DNA of 7,059 bases from Candidatus Bathyarchaeota archaeon (GTDB lineage: Archaea; Thermoproteota; Bathyarchaeia; Bathyarchaeales; Bathycorpusculaceae): positions 1 to 7,059 of the forward strand of contig JAUUWK010000055.1 of NCBI GenBank assembly GCA_030589055.1, in the 5' to 3' direction. Shown here piece by piece: positions 1 to 6,305 of the stretch. Both the position numbers and the translations under genes were made by a program. Within the stretch, counting starts at the first letter, position 1, and each line of letters starts with the position of its first letter. Below the pieces are notes generated by a model that saw only the letters and a list, made by a program, of their open reading frames with translations, searched no databases and was not told the origin of the DNA.

Positions 1-106
1 ATTGAGTGTTTCTTAATCGAAGAAAAAATTAGAGCTGAAGTTATCATCCACATCAACACTGGCCCAATCCGTGAAACATGTCTGAGCAAAAACCCCCTGC
101 AACATA
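1..106. other. left-edge segment with no supported gene
   Basis: This stretch lies downstream of the minus-strand hypothetical gene. The only open frame is a 30-codon minus-strand ORF at 13-105. Its ATG begins one base after the stop of the upstream gene, and it encodes a short acidic, Phe/Asp-rich peptide (begins MLQGVFAQTCF). No SD precedes it and I recognise no family, so I do not call it a gene. The segment may simply be 3' untranslated sequence. Confidence 0.4.
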
Positions 107-508
107 TTAATCTGGATAATCCGATGACGCTGCTGAACCCACCAAATTGCTAACGGTCGCATCCAAAAAAGCCAGAAAATTCCTTTCTAATTTTTCGTAA
201 ACATCCTGCAGGTTCAGTTCTCTAACAAAAAGTCCTCCCAAACCGACTAGGGATAGAAGCTGCCCGAACATGTACAATGATTCTCGAAGTCTCCTGCATT
301 CAACTTCAACTGAAAAATCTGCTGGTTCTCCCTCAACTTTCACATTCACTGTTAAGCGATTTTCATCGACCATTTTTGTGGCTGAAAATATCACTCCACT
401 GTCAAATTCTTCACTATAAATTTTAAACTGTTCCCGTTCGAAAAAACCCTCTATTTCACGGCGCAGCAGACGTAAGCTAACATTTTTCTCGAGCCATCGT
501 ATTTTCAA
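107..508 (-). CDS. hypothetical protein, 133 aa
   Basis: I do not recognise the family. The protein is small and soluble-looking. It has an N-terminal basic/acidic helix (about residues 9-25, LRLLRREIEGFFEREQ), then alternating beta-type segments (about 27-33, 37-44, 51-58, 62-71), then a hydrophobic Gly-rich segment (about 79-95, MFGQLLSLVGLGGLFV), and finally an amphipathic helix (about 98-120). This suggests a compact alpha/beta domain with one helix buried or touching the membrane. The start is TTG at 506-508: the codons just upstream in frame are TGA and TAA, and there is no in-frame ATG near the N-terminus, so TTG is the only reasonable start. No SD is visible, so the mRNA may have a very short leader. 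It is transcribed divergently from the ABC ATPase operon. Regular secondary-structure patterning and strand-consistent promoter placement support a real gene; the function is unknown. Confidence 0.7.
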   Translation of the reverse strand: MKIRWLEKNVSLRLLRREIEGFFEREQFKIYSEEFDSGVIFSATKMVDENRLTVNVKVEGEPADFSVEVECRRLRESLYMFGQLLSLVGLGGLFVRELNLQDVYEKLERNFLAFLDATVSNLVGSAASSDYPD

Positions 509-540
509 GACTTATCAGTTTAAGAGGTTGCGTAAGTAGG

Positions 541-549
541 CTTAAAAAC
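541..549 (-). promoter_or_regulatory. putative TATA box for the 133-aa hypothetical gene
   Basis: On the minus strand the sequence reads GTTTTTAAG, an archaeal TATA-like box. Its centre is about 37 bases upstream of the TTG start. With the usual spacing of about 25 bases to the transcript start, this predicts a leader of roughly 12 bases, consistent with the lack of an SD. The assignment rests on motif and spacing only. Confidence 0.4.
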
Positions 550-616
550 CTTTATCTCCAATAAACTAGCCGTAACACTCCATCAAATAATGTAGAAATC
601 CATTCGTCAACCGTCA

Positions 617-632
617 AGCAAAAGCTTTTATA
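617..632 (+). promoter_or_regulatory. BRE/TATA promoter of the ABC ATPase operon
   Basis: The sequence AGCAAAAGCTTTTATA combines an A-rich BRE-like half with a TTTATA-type TATA box. The predicted transcript start is near 653-656, about 25 bases before the coding start. The same 16 bases occur exactly once more in the window, upstream of the Yip1-type gene at 2754-2769. The core AAAAGCTTTT is palindromic. Confidence 0.6.
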
Positions 633-667
633 GATTCCATTGTTCCTTTAAAACAGAAAGTCCATTT

Positions 668-672
668 GGTGA
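668..672 (+). promoter_or_regulatory. Shine-Dalgarno that decides the DppD start
   Basis: GGTGA matches the complement of the archaeal 16S 3' end. It lies 3, 6 and 12 bases from the three in-frame candidate starts: TTG 676, TTG 679 and ATG 685. The downstream DppF gene has GGTG(T) with a 6-base gap to its ATG, so the matching choice here is TTG 679. Confidence 0.5.
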
Positions 673-678
673 AAGTTG

Positions 679-1641
679 TTGGCAATGCTTGAGATCAAAA
701 ACTTGTCCACCTATTATAAGGTTCTCAGGGGATATGTCAAAGCCGTAGAAAGCGTAAGCTTTTCAGTTGAAGAAGGAGAATCGCTTGGTTTAGCTGGTGA
801 ATCAGGATGTGGAAAAACTACGATCGCATTATCTGTAACTCGCCTGCTTCCCGTTGGAGGGCAGATTGTTGGCGGAAAAATCCTCTTCGAAAATCTTGAC
901 TTGACGAAGCTTGATGATTACGAGATAAGGAGAAATATAAGATGGAAAAAGATTTCCATGATTTTTCAAGGAGCAATGAATGCATTTAACCCGGTGTACA
1001 GAGTAGTAGATCAGATAACTGAAGCAATAATAGCACACGAGCCGGGCGTTACCAAAGACGAAGCGGAAGAAAGAGGTCAAAAACTGTTTGAATTGGTAGG
1101 TTTAGAACCTTCTCGAATATACAATTACCCACATGAGTTCAGCGGTGGAATGAAGCAAAGAGCAATGATCGCGATGGCACTCGCATGCAACCCAAAACTG
1201 GTGATAGGCGACGAACCGGGAACCGCCTTAGATGTAATTGTTCAAGCACAAGTCTTGAAGTTGCTGAATGATATAAAGAAGAAATTAGGGCTTTCAATGA
1301 TATTGATAACGCATGACTTATCTATAATCACAGAGACGTGTGAGAGAGTGGCCATAATGTATGCTGGAAAAATAGTTGAGTTGAGCGACGTTTTTACGTT
1401 GTTCACTGAACCATTGCACCCATATAGTCAAGGCTTGATCGGCGTGTTTCCTGATGTTAAAGCACCAAAACAGCGAATGATTTCCATACCTGGCCAGCCT
1501 CCCGACTTATTAGACCCACCTTCCGGGTGCAGATTCCATCCCAGATGCAAATATGCTATGCCCATATGCAAGAAGAAAGAGCCTCCATTCGCGGAAAGCA
1601 AAAAGAATCATTTGGTGGCTTGCCACCTCATCAAATCCTAA
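679..1641 (+). CDS. dppD: oligopeptide/dipeptide-type ABC transporter ATPase, DppD/OppD subunit
   Basis: One of the two nucleotide-binding subunits that power an Opp/Dpp-family importer on the cytoplasmic face of the membrane. Numbered from TTG 679 (320 aa), all ABC motifs are present: Walker A GESGCGKTT at 40-48, Q-loop Gln97, signature FSGGMKQR at 154-161, Walker B LVIGDEP at 174-180, D-loop ALD just after, and switch His212. The C-terminal oligopeptide-type extension carries Cys284, 290, 297 and 315; in the family this motif binds a [4Fe-4S] cluster, as in the structurally characterised bacterial DppD. The D-loop reads DEPGTALD where many relatives have DEPTTALD. Length is normal. Start choice: ATG 685 gives the usual MLEIKNL beginning, but SD spacing favours TTG 679. 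It is followed after 12 bases by the partner ATPase. No permease or binding-protein gene adjoins it. Substrate is uncertain: in archaea this family also imports oligosaccharides. Confidence 0.93.
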   Translation: MAMLEIKNLSTYYKVLRGYVKAVESVSFSVEEGESLGLAGESGCGKTTIALSVTRLLPVGGQIVGGKILFENLDLTKLDDYEIRRNIRWKKISMIFQGAMNAFNPVYRVVDQITEAIIAHEPGVTKDEAEERGQKLFELVGLEPSRIYNYPHEFSGGMKQRAMIAMALACNPKLVIGDEPGTALDVIVQAQVLKLLNDIKKKLGLSMILITHDLSIITETCERVAIMYAGKIVELSDVFTLFTEPLHPYSQGLIGVFPDVKAPKQRMISIPGQPPDLLDPPSGCRFHPRCKYAMPICKKKEPPFAESKKNHLVACHLIKS

Positions 1642-1653
1642 AGGTGTAGGAAT

Positions 1654-2643
1654 ATGAATGAACTATTACGCGTAGAAGAACTGAAAAAGTGGTTCCCAGT
1701 ACGACTTGGCTTCATGGGGACATTGTTTTCAAGAAAATCACTATTCGTGCGAGCTGTTGATGGAATAAGTTTCGATGTTAAAGAACAAGAGATTTTCGGT
1801 CTTGTTGGAGAAAGTGGAAGCGGAAAAACCACAACTGGAAGAGCAATACTAAGGCTAACAGAACCTACGGGAGGAAAGGTCTTCTTCAAAGGAAAAGAGG
1901 TTTCACACCTTTCAATGAGGCAATTCAAGCCTTTACGCCGCGAAATGCAGATTATATTTCAAGATCCTTACGAGTCATTGAACCCGAAAATGACAGTTTA
2001 TGACATAATCGCTGAACCCTTAACAGTACAAGGAGCTGTAAGAGACGAACGAGAATTGAATGAAAGAATTTATCAAGCCCTTGAAGATGTACAGCTTACT
2101 CCACCTGAAGAATTTCTCCGTCGTTATCCCCACGAGCTGAGTGGAGGCCAAAGACAGAGAGTTGCAACAGGCCGAGCGCTAATTTTACACCCATCCTTTC
2201 TAGTAGCAGATGAACCAGTTTCAATGTTAGATGCATCTATCCGCGCTGAAATATTAAACTTAATGTTTGACTTGATGAAAAAATACAACGTGTCATTTCT
2301 TTACATCACTCACGACATTGCTCTATCAAGACATATTTGCGACAGAATAGCAGTAATGTATCTTGGCAAGATCGTAGAACTGGGAACAGCTGAAGAGATC
2401 GTTTATGAACCACTACATCCTTACACGAACGCATTGATAACTGCAGTGCCAAGAAGTGACCCCAGAGCTAAACGTTCAGAAACCGTGTTAAAAGGCGAGA
2501 TTCCAAGCCCAATTAACCCCCCTTCAGGCTGCAGGTTCCATACTAGATGTCCTGAATACTTAGGGGAAATCTGCAAGAAAAAGGAGCCCTCCATCATCGA
2601 TGCAGGAGGCGGACATTTAGTCGCCTGCCATAAGCACTCATGA
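1654..2643 (+). CDS. dppF: oligopeptide/dipeptide-type ABC transporter ATPase, DppF/OppF subunit
   Basis: Partner ATPase that forms the heterodimer with the DppD-like subunit. The 329-residue protein has the N-terminal insertion typical of DppF (FPVRLGF..., about residues 14-33), Walker A GESGSGKTT at 52-60, Q-loop Gln103 in FQDPYESLNP, signature LSGGQRQR at 162-169, Walker B FLVADEP at 182-188, D-loop LDA, and switch His220. Four C-terminal cysteines (293, 299, 307, 325) repeat the DppD arrangement, so this subunit could also hold an Fe-S cluster. The ATG at 1654 has a good SD (AGGTG, 1642-1646). The 12-base gap to the upstream stop shows one operon. The ORF ends in a TGA that lies inside an AT-rich inverted repeat. 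Residues are intact, so I infer an active transporter subunit; the transported compound cannot be told from sequence. Confidence 0.94.
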   Translation: MNELLRVEELKKWFPVRLGFMGTLFSRKSLFVRAVDGISFDVKEQEIFGLVGESGSGKTTTGRAILRLTEPTGGKVFFKGKEVSHLSMRQFKPLRREMQIIFQDPYESLNPKMTVYDIIAEPLTVQGAVRDERELNERIYQALEDVQLTPPEEFLRRYPHELSGGQRQRVATGRALILHPSFLVADEPVSMLDASIRAEILNLMFDLMKKYNVSFLYITHDIALSRHICDRIAVMYLGKIVELGTAEEIVYEPLHPYTNALITAVPRSDPRAKRSETVLKGEIPSPINPPSGCRFHTRCPEYLGEICKKKEPSIIDAGGGHLVACHKHS

Positions 2644-2690
2644 AATTTTTCACGCAACAAAATCATATCGAATGCTGGAAAAATTCATGA
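2638..2690 (+). repeat. AT-rich inverted repeat across the DppF stop codon
   Basis: The arms 2638-2651 (TCATGAAATTTTTC) and 2678-2690 (GAAAAATTCATGA) are complementary over 13 pairs with a single bulged A, around a 26-base loop. The left arm contains the TGA stop of the DppF gene. In RNA it would fold into a stem at the operon 3' end. It may mark the 3' boundary or stabilise the message; archaeal terminators are mainly T-tracts, and the left arm has a five-T run. Function is inference. Confidence 0.45.
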
Positions 2691-2753
2691 CGAAGGATTC
2701 AATTAAAGCAACACAAGGCATTTCTATTGGAGTACACTCCGCTGGTTTATCTG

Positions 2754-2769
2754 AGCAAAAGCTTTTATA
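2754..2769 (+). promoter_or_regulatory. BRE/TATA promoter of the Yip1-type gene
   Basis: AGCAAAAGCTTTTATA is identical over 16 bases to the ABC operon promoter at 617-632. The centre of the TATA part (about 2765) predicts a transcript start near 2790, giving a leader of about 18 bases before the TTG start. Confidence 0.6.
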
Positions 2770-2808
2770 CGTTCTTACGTTAAAAATGGAGAACGATGTG
2801 ATGGATGA

Positions 2809-3975
2809 TTGAGAAAACCAAAGCTCGCTAGCTTACCTGTGTTAGTCTTAACAGCGGCTATTATGATCTTAATCAACGCAATAATGATTGCTGGAATTGG
2901 AGAACCCATAATACTTCAATCCTACCCAGTTTCCTCAGTGGACATTTTAATGGATCCGAACCAAGGTCCTTGGGGAAGAATAGCGTTCGGAATCCCGATG
3001 TTTGTAGAAGGCGTACTCGCATATCTCTGGATAATCATTGCTCTCTTGAATCTGTTGGTAGCCATTAAGCTCTACCTGAACCCTGGAAATCCTGCAACAC
3101 TCAGCTTCTTAACGGTGATATTTTCCTTTATTAGCATAGTTTTTGGCGGTGGATTCATCATAGGATTCGTTCTTGGAATAATCGGTGGAGTAATGGGGTT
3201 ACAATCACGAACATCACCAGGAGAATCCTTCCTCGGAAAACTTATCAGAGCCGCAAAATTAGATCAAAAACTGTTTACAACTCTAAAGGAAAGCTCAAAC
3301 GGTTTAAGAGAAGCCTTAATCACCATAATGTTCATTAGCTTCTTAAGTGGACTTGGATGCAGCATTTATATATCAAACGCTAACGCGATATCAAATTCTA
3401 ATGCTGAGAGCATCTCCAGAATTCTCTTGCTAGGCGAAACAGCCATTGATTTTTCCATGATTGGAACTGCCATAAATTTCGTCGGCATAGCCGTTTTCAA
3501 ATGGTTTCTACTCTCCTCAATCATTTACGTAATCGGCAGCAAGCTTTGGGCTCTATCCTCAGAGTTGGATACGATAGCCAAATTAGTGGCTTTCGCCTAT
3601 GCGCCGGTGGCCTTACAAGTCTTTCTACCGTTCCTGCTAGGAAACGCTCAATTAGTTTCAGGTTTATGGCCAACGCTTATGTTTTATGTAACTAACCTGT
3701 GGATGATCATTGCCTTGATTGTCGCGGTCAAACTGTCTTTCGGTTTAACAAACAGCCAAGCCGCAGGACTCACCATTCTTGCTGGAAGCGTTTACTGGAT
3801 AACAATTTACAAAGTGATGATACCCCTAATTACGATGATATCAACCGATTATTATGGCCAAAAATTCTCTTTCCCAGGCCTCTGGTTTGACATAAATCCT
3901 ATGGAAATCGTCTTCTTGCTGGCTTCTTGCTCTGTCCTGATAGCATATGCATTAGGAGTTTTCAAAAAGCACTAG
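2809..3975 (+). CDS. Yip1-family multi-pass membrane protein
   Basis: A 388-residue integral membrane protein with about nine hydrophobic segments: near 10-30, 66-88, 98-131 (long, Gly-rich, possibly a hairpin), 168-190, 213-243, 259-278, 287-310, 317-345 and 365-385. The C-terminal half (about 160-345) has Yip1-domain features: a conserved Ala-Tyr-Ala-Pro (263-266) after a helix, then the WMIIALIVAVKLSFGLTNSQA segment (298-318). The N-terminal half, with the Gly-rich FVLGIIGGVMGL at 120-131, recalls DUF4064-like membrane domains; that is a resemblance only. The start is TTG 2809: the codon just upstream in frame is TGA, and GTGAT at 2798-2802 is a fitting SD six bases away. The mature N-terminus MRKPK is basic, suggesting a cytoplasmic end. 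Known Yip1 proteins act in membrane trafficking in eukaryotes; the role in archaea is unknown. It lacks the EAA loop of an ABC permease. It may be co-regulated with the ATPase pair. Confidence 0.8.
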   Translation: MRKPKLASLPVLVLTAAIMILINAIMIAGIGEPIILQSYPVSSVDILMDPNQGPWGRIAFGIPMFVEGVLAYLWIIIALLNLLVAIKLYLNPGNPATLSFLTVIFSFISIVFGGGFIIGFVLGIIGGVMGLQSRTSPGESFLGKLIRAAKLDQKLFTTLKESSNGLREALITIMFISFLSGLGCSIYISNANAISNSNAESISRILLLGETAIDFSMIGTAINFVGIAVFKWFLLSSIIYVIGSKLWALSSELDTIAKLVAFAYAPVALQVFLPFLLGNAQLVSGLWPTLMFYVTNLWMIIALIVAVKLSFGLTNSQAAGLTILAGSVYWITIYKVMIPLITMISTDYYGQKFSFPGLWFDINPMEIVFLLASCSVLIAYALGVFKKH

Positions 3976-4196
3976 CTCTCGGGTTTCTGCTTTTCATCTT
4001 TCCTCTTTGAGATAATCCAATCTTTATATCCAGCAACAACGCCCCACACAGCAACTAACGCTATTGTTGCTATCATGTTGTAGGGAAACGGCAACAGCAA
4101 AATGAAATATACAACTAACAGTGGAGTCGTAATTATTGCTATAATTGCAACAATTATTATCCAAAGCCACTTCTCTGAGAGTAACGACTTAGACAT
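3972..4196 (-). CDS. small two-helix membrane protein, 74 aa
   Basis: I do not recognise the family with confidence. Numbered from ATG 4194-4196, it has a short polar start (MSKSLLSEKW), a first hydrophobic helix (about 10-34, IIIVAIIAIITTPLLVVYF), a short loop with PFPYN (about 38-42), a second helix (about 43-57, ending AVWGVVAG), and a charged Lys-rich tail (KDWIISKRKDEKQKPES). Longer starts are possible at ATG 4220 (82 aa) and GTG 4250 (92 aa). I prefer 4196 because a TATA-like box sits about 25 bases upstream, which would make a leaderless mRNA, and because the first helix then begins near the N-terminus. Its TAG shares the palindrome CTAG with the TAG of the convergent Yip1-type gene, a four-base overlap. 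The clear two-helix pattern makes a real gene likely; the function is unknown. Confidence 0.62.
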   Translation of the reverse strand: MSKSLLSEKWLWIIIVAIIAIITTPLLVVYFILLLPFPYNMIATIALVAVWGVVAGYKDWIISKRKDEKQKPES

Positions 4197-4218
4197 ACAT
4201 AAAACTATTTGGACCCGC

Positions 4219-4227
4219 ATATTTAAC
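4219..4227 (-). promoter_or_regulatory. putative TATA box for the small membrane protein
   Basis: The minus strand reads AAAAAGTTAAATAT, an A-rich element followed by a TATA-like box. The centre near 4223 predicts a transcript start near 4198, one or two bases before ATG 4196. This fits leaderless translation and is the reason for choosing the short start. Confidence 0.4.
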
Positions 4228-4316
4228 TTTTTATCAACCAAATTAATCACAGCTTAGCGAGTAAACGCCGCGAGTTACATCCAAACTAATTCTGAACAAA
4301 AGCCTTTCAAGCTTCC

Positions 4317-4345
4317 GAATCGAAGAGAACATGCATTTTCGATTC
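4317..4345 (-). repeat. 8-bp perfect inverted repeat downstream of the ligase
   Basis: GAATCGAA at 4317-4324 is the exact reverse complement of TTCGATTC at 4338-4345, with a 13-base loop containing ATGCAT. It lies about 60 bases past the ligase stop and upstream of the small membrane protein. It could be a 3'-end stem or a dimer-binding operator; an 8-base stem can also occur by chance. Confidence 0.3.
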
Positions 4346-4405
4346 CACCTTATAATATACGCATAGTGTGCGCGCGCTCTGACAAAAGATGATTCTGACG
4401 TGAAT

Positions 4406-6172
4406 TTAAGTCTCGCTGATTTTTCTTAGTTGATTGCGATACATCTTCAATATTTCTGCTGAGGTGGTTGCGTCTTCAGCTGATTTGTCAAGCCGGTAGT
4501 TGCCTGTAAACCTTGGAAATCTAATGGCTAATCCGCTTCCTTTGCGTATAGTGTCTATCGCGCACACATGAACTGGGCTTAAGGTCATTTCAGCACCTAG
4601 AACCTCGATCACGACAACTGGTTCAAACCACACGTCTGCCTTGATTATCGATTTCACTCGTGGATGCTTCTGAGTAATCTTGTGTTTCTGCAACATTTTT
4701 GGCAGATTCGCCAGATCTTCATCGGTGAAGCCGGTTCCGCATTTAGTTACAGTCTCGAAAACATCTTTCTCAGCGTCGTACGCTGCCAAAAGCAATGCTC
4801 CATAAGTTCCAGCCCGTTTTCCTCTACCGTGGAAGGCTCCAACAACAACCAAGTCCACTGTGTCGGTCATTTCGCTTTTGTAGTCCCTTTTGTATTTTAT
4901 CCAGAGCCATCCTCTAGCTCCAGCTTGATAAACTGAATCTCCCGCGATGGATTTGCACAGCAAGCCTTCACAACCGTTTTCTACGGCTTCTTGGAAGAAT
5001 TTTTCCAGTTCTTTCACGTCGTCTGTGACTATGTGTTGAGCAACTTTGATCCTATCGCTTTCCTTGATTATTTCTTCCAGCGCATGTCTCCTAACAGGAT
5101 ACGGCTTTAAAGTCAAGTCCTTACCATCAACATAAAGCGCGTCAAACATGAATAAAGAGATGGGATATTCTTCCATAGCTTTTCCGATTCCGTATTTACG
5201 TCTCCGGTGCATCAATTCTTGGAAGGATCTCATCTCCCCAGTGTCAGGATCAATGGCGACACATTCCGCCTCTAAGATAGCGTCTTCCGCATTTACATAG
5301 TTGTTAAGAAGCTCTATGGCATCGGGATATTGATCTGAAATGCTTTCTAGACGTCTCGAGAACAACATAGTTTTGGCGCCTTCTTTGTGGGCTTGTATTC
5401 TCTCACCGTCGTACTTGTACTCAGCTATACATTTTCCGCCAAGTTTTTCCAAGATTTCTTCCGGCGAAGAAAGTCTTTCTGCCAGCATGGATCGTATTGG
5501 TTTGCCAATTGAAACGCGAAATTTCTTGATTCCTTCCAAACCCTTTTCAGCAACAGTCACTGCAACTCTTCCGAGGTCTGAGGAAACATTGTAGGCCCTT
5601 TCAATGAATTTACGAGCCTCCTTGCCGCCGCCGTAAGCTACTGCTAAAGCGTCAAGGACTGTCATGTCTGCTATGCCTAGACGCAGATTTCCTGTGACAG
5701 TTCTCATAATGTATTTGGCTTCTTTTGGGGTTGCATCCGCCAGAAGGCCTGCTAGAAGCGAGATTTTAAGGTCGATGGCTCCTGACCCTGAGGCTTTCGC
5801 CATTTTTTCGAGGGTTTCGTAGATTCTCTGAACGGTTAAGGGCTGCTGAAAAAAAGTTACCTGTCTTTTGTCAGCAATGAATGTTTGGGCAGTGTCCCCG
5901 ATGTCTCCTGCCATTTCTAGATTCTTTTGGATCTCGCTTTCTTTTCTTCCAGACGCCCAAGCAACAGCTTTTACAGCAAGTTTTTCAGCCACTCCTATTT
6001 CAAGGTTAACGAAGTCTGGATAAATCTTGCCTTGAGTCAAGTACACGACTTTGCCCATGACTTCTATTGGAGTGTTCTTCAGAAGATTCACTAGGAGGTC
6101 TATCATTTCAAGCCTTTTCGTTGTGGCTTCGATTTTCTCGTAAGTATCAGCAATTACGGCATACTTCAACAA
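4406..6172 (-). CDS. lig: ATP-dependent DNA ligase (archaeal LigI type)
   Basis: Joins nicks in DNA during replication (Okazaki fragments) and repair, using ATP through a lysine-AMP intermediate. The 588-residue length is usual for archaeal enzymes. Domain order: N-terminal DNA-binding domain (about 1-220), adenylation domain (about 225-430), OB-fold (about 435-588). Motif I is EYKYDGER with catalytic Lys253; motif Ia SRRLES at 272-277; motif III FMFDALYVDG at 341-350; motif IV EGLLCKS at 402-408; motif V WIKYKRDY at 424-431 (Lys426, Lys428); motif VI region LAIRFPRF at 548-555. QVTFF at 104-108 matches in position and form the PCNA-binding box QKSFF of the Pyrococcus furiosus ligase, so recruitment by the sliding clamp is likely. 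Two consecutive TTG codons can start it (6172, 6169). GAGGT at 6177-6181 is the SD, and its spacing slightly favours the second. No key residue is missing. Confidence 0.97.
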   Translation of the reverse strand: MLKYAVIADTYEKIEATTKRLEMIDLLVNLLKNTPIEVMGKVVYLTQGKIYPDFVNLEIGVAEKLAVKAVAWASGRKESEIQKNLEMAGDIGDTAQTFIADKRQVTFFQQPLTVQRIYETLEKMAKASGSGAIDLKISLLAGLLADATPKEAKYIMRTVTGNLRLGIADMTVLDALAVAYGGGKEARKFIERAYNVSSDLGRVAVTVAEKGLEGIKKFRVSIGKPIRSMLAERLSSPEEILEKLGGKCIAEYKYDGERIQAHKEGAKTMLFSRRLESISDQYPDAIELLNNYVNAEDAILEAECVAIDPDTGEMRSFQELMHRRRKYGIGKAMEEYPISLFMFDALYVDGKDLTLKPYPVRRHALEEIIKESDRIKVAQHIVTDDVKELEKFFQEAVENGCEGLLCKSIAGDSVYQAGARGWLWIKYKRDYKSEMTDTVDLVVVGAFHGRGKRAGTYGALLLAAYDAEKDVFETVTKCGTGFTDEDLANLPKMLQKHKITQKHPRVKSIIKADVWFEPVVVIEVLGAEMTLSPVHVCAIDTIRKGSGLAIRFPRFTGNYRLDKSAEDATTSAEILKMYRNQLRKISET

Positions 6173-6205
6173 TCGAACCTCTTGATTAGAAGTATAAGTG
6201 CGAGA

Positions 6206-6214
6206 ATATTAAAA
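6206..6214 (-). promoter_or_regulatory. putative TATA box for the DNA ligase
   Basis: The minus strand reads GAAATTTTAATAT, an A-rich BRE-like stretch and TATA-like box centred near 6210. The predicted transcript start is near 6185, giving a leader of about 13 bases that holds the GAGGT SD. The ligase therefore appears to have its own promoter, separate from the nitroreductase upstream. Confidence 0.45.
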
Positions 6215-6305
6215 TTTCATTTCGTTCAATTCCACAAGTCTGCAAGGCTTATCCATCGCCAATCTCGGGTACAGTAACTACGCATCTTCAGAGAGATTAT
6301 TCAGC

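Noticed and set aside
13..105. 30-codon minus-strand ORF one base after the hypothetical gene; its LQGVF segment loosely resembles LQGIF in a minus-strand frame at 6898-7002
   Set aside because: The match is essentially the eight bases TTGCAGGG plus scattered identities; too short to claim a dispersed repeat or a gene.
829..1080. Minus-strand open frame of 83 codons inside the DppD gene
   Set aside because: It lies entirely opposite a clear ABC ATPase frame with all motifs intact and its own peptide has no recognisable feature.
1638..2666. Two minus-strand frames (1638-1928, 2421-2666) opposite the DppF gene
   Set aside because: They are antisense shadows of a conserved coding sequence; compositions are Ser/Phe/Pro-rich without domain pattern.
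3501..3890. Two plus-strand frames of about 64 codons inside the Yip1-type gene
   Set aside because: They lie out of frame within a convincing membrane-protein gene, with no SD or promoter.
2809..3975. Considered as the missing ABC permease of the ATPase pair
   Set aside because: There is no EAA-type coupling loop and the helix pattern and Tyr-Ala-Pro motif fit Yip1 rather than BPD_transp_1.
4290..4312. A third promoter-like string (GAACAAAAGCCTTTC) resembling the shared 16-mer
   Set aside because: The TATA half is broken (CCTTTCA) and no plus-strand gene follows; probably chance.
4331..4350. TTTTCGATTCC resembling a tRNA T-loop
   Set aside because: The five flanking bases on each side do not pair, and no acceptor, D or anticodon arm can be found around it.
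4664..5594. Plus-strand frames (4664-4936, 5340-5594) opposite the ligase
   Set aside because: The ligase frame on the other strand contains every catalytic motif; these are antisense by-products.
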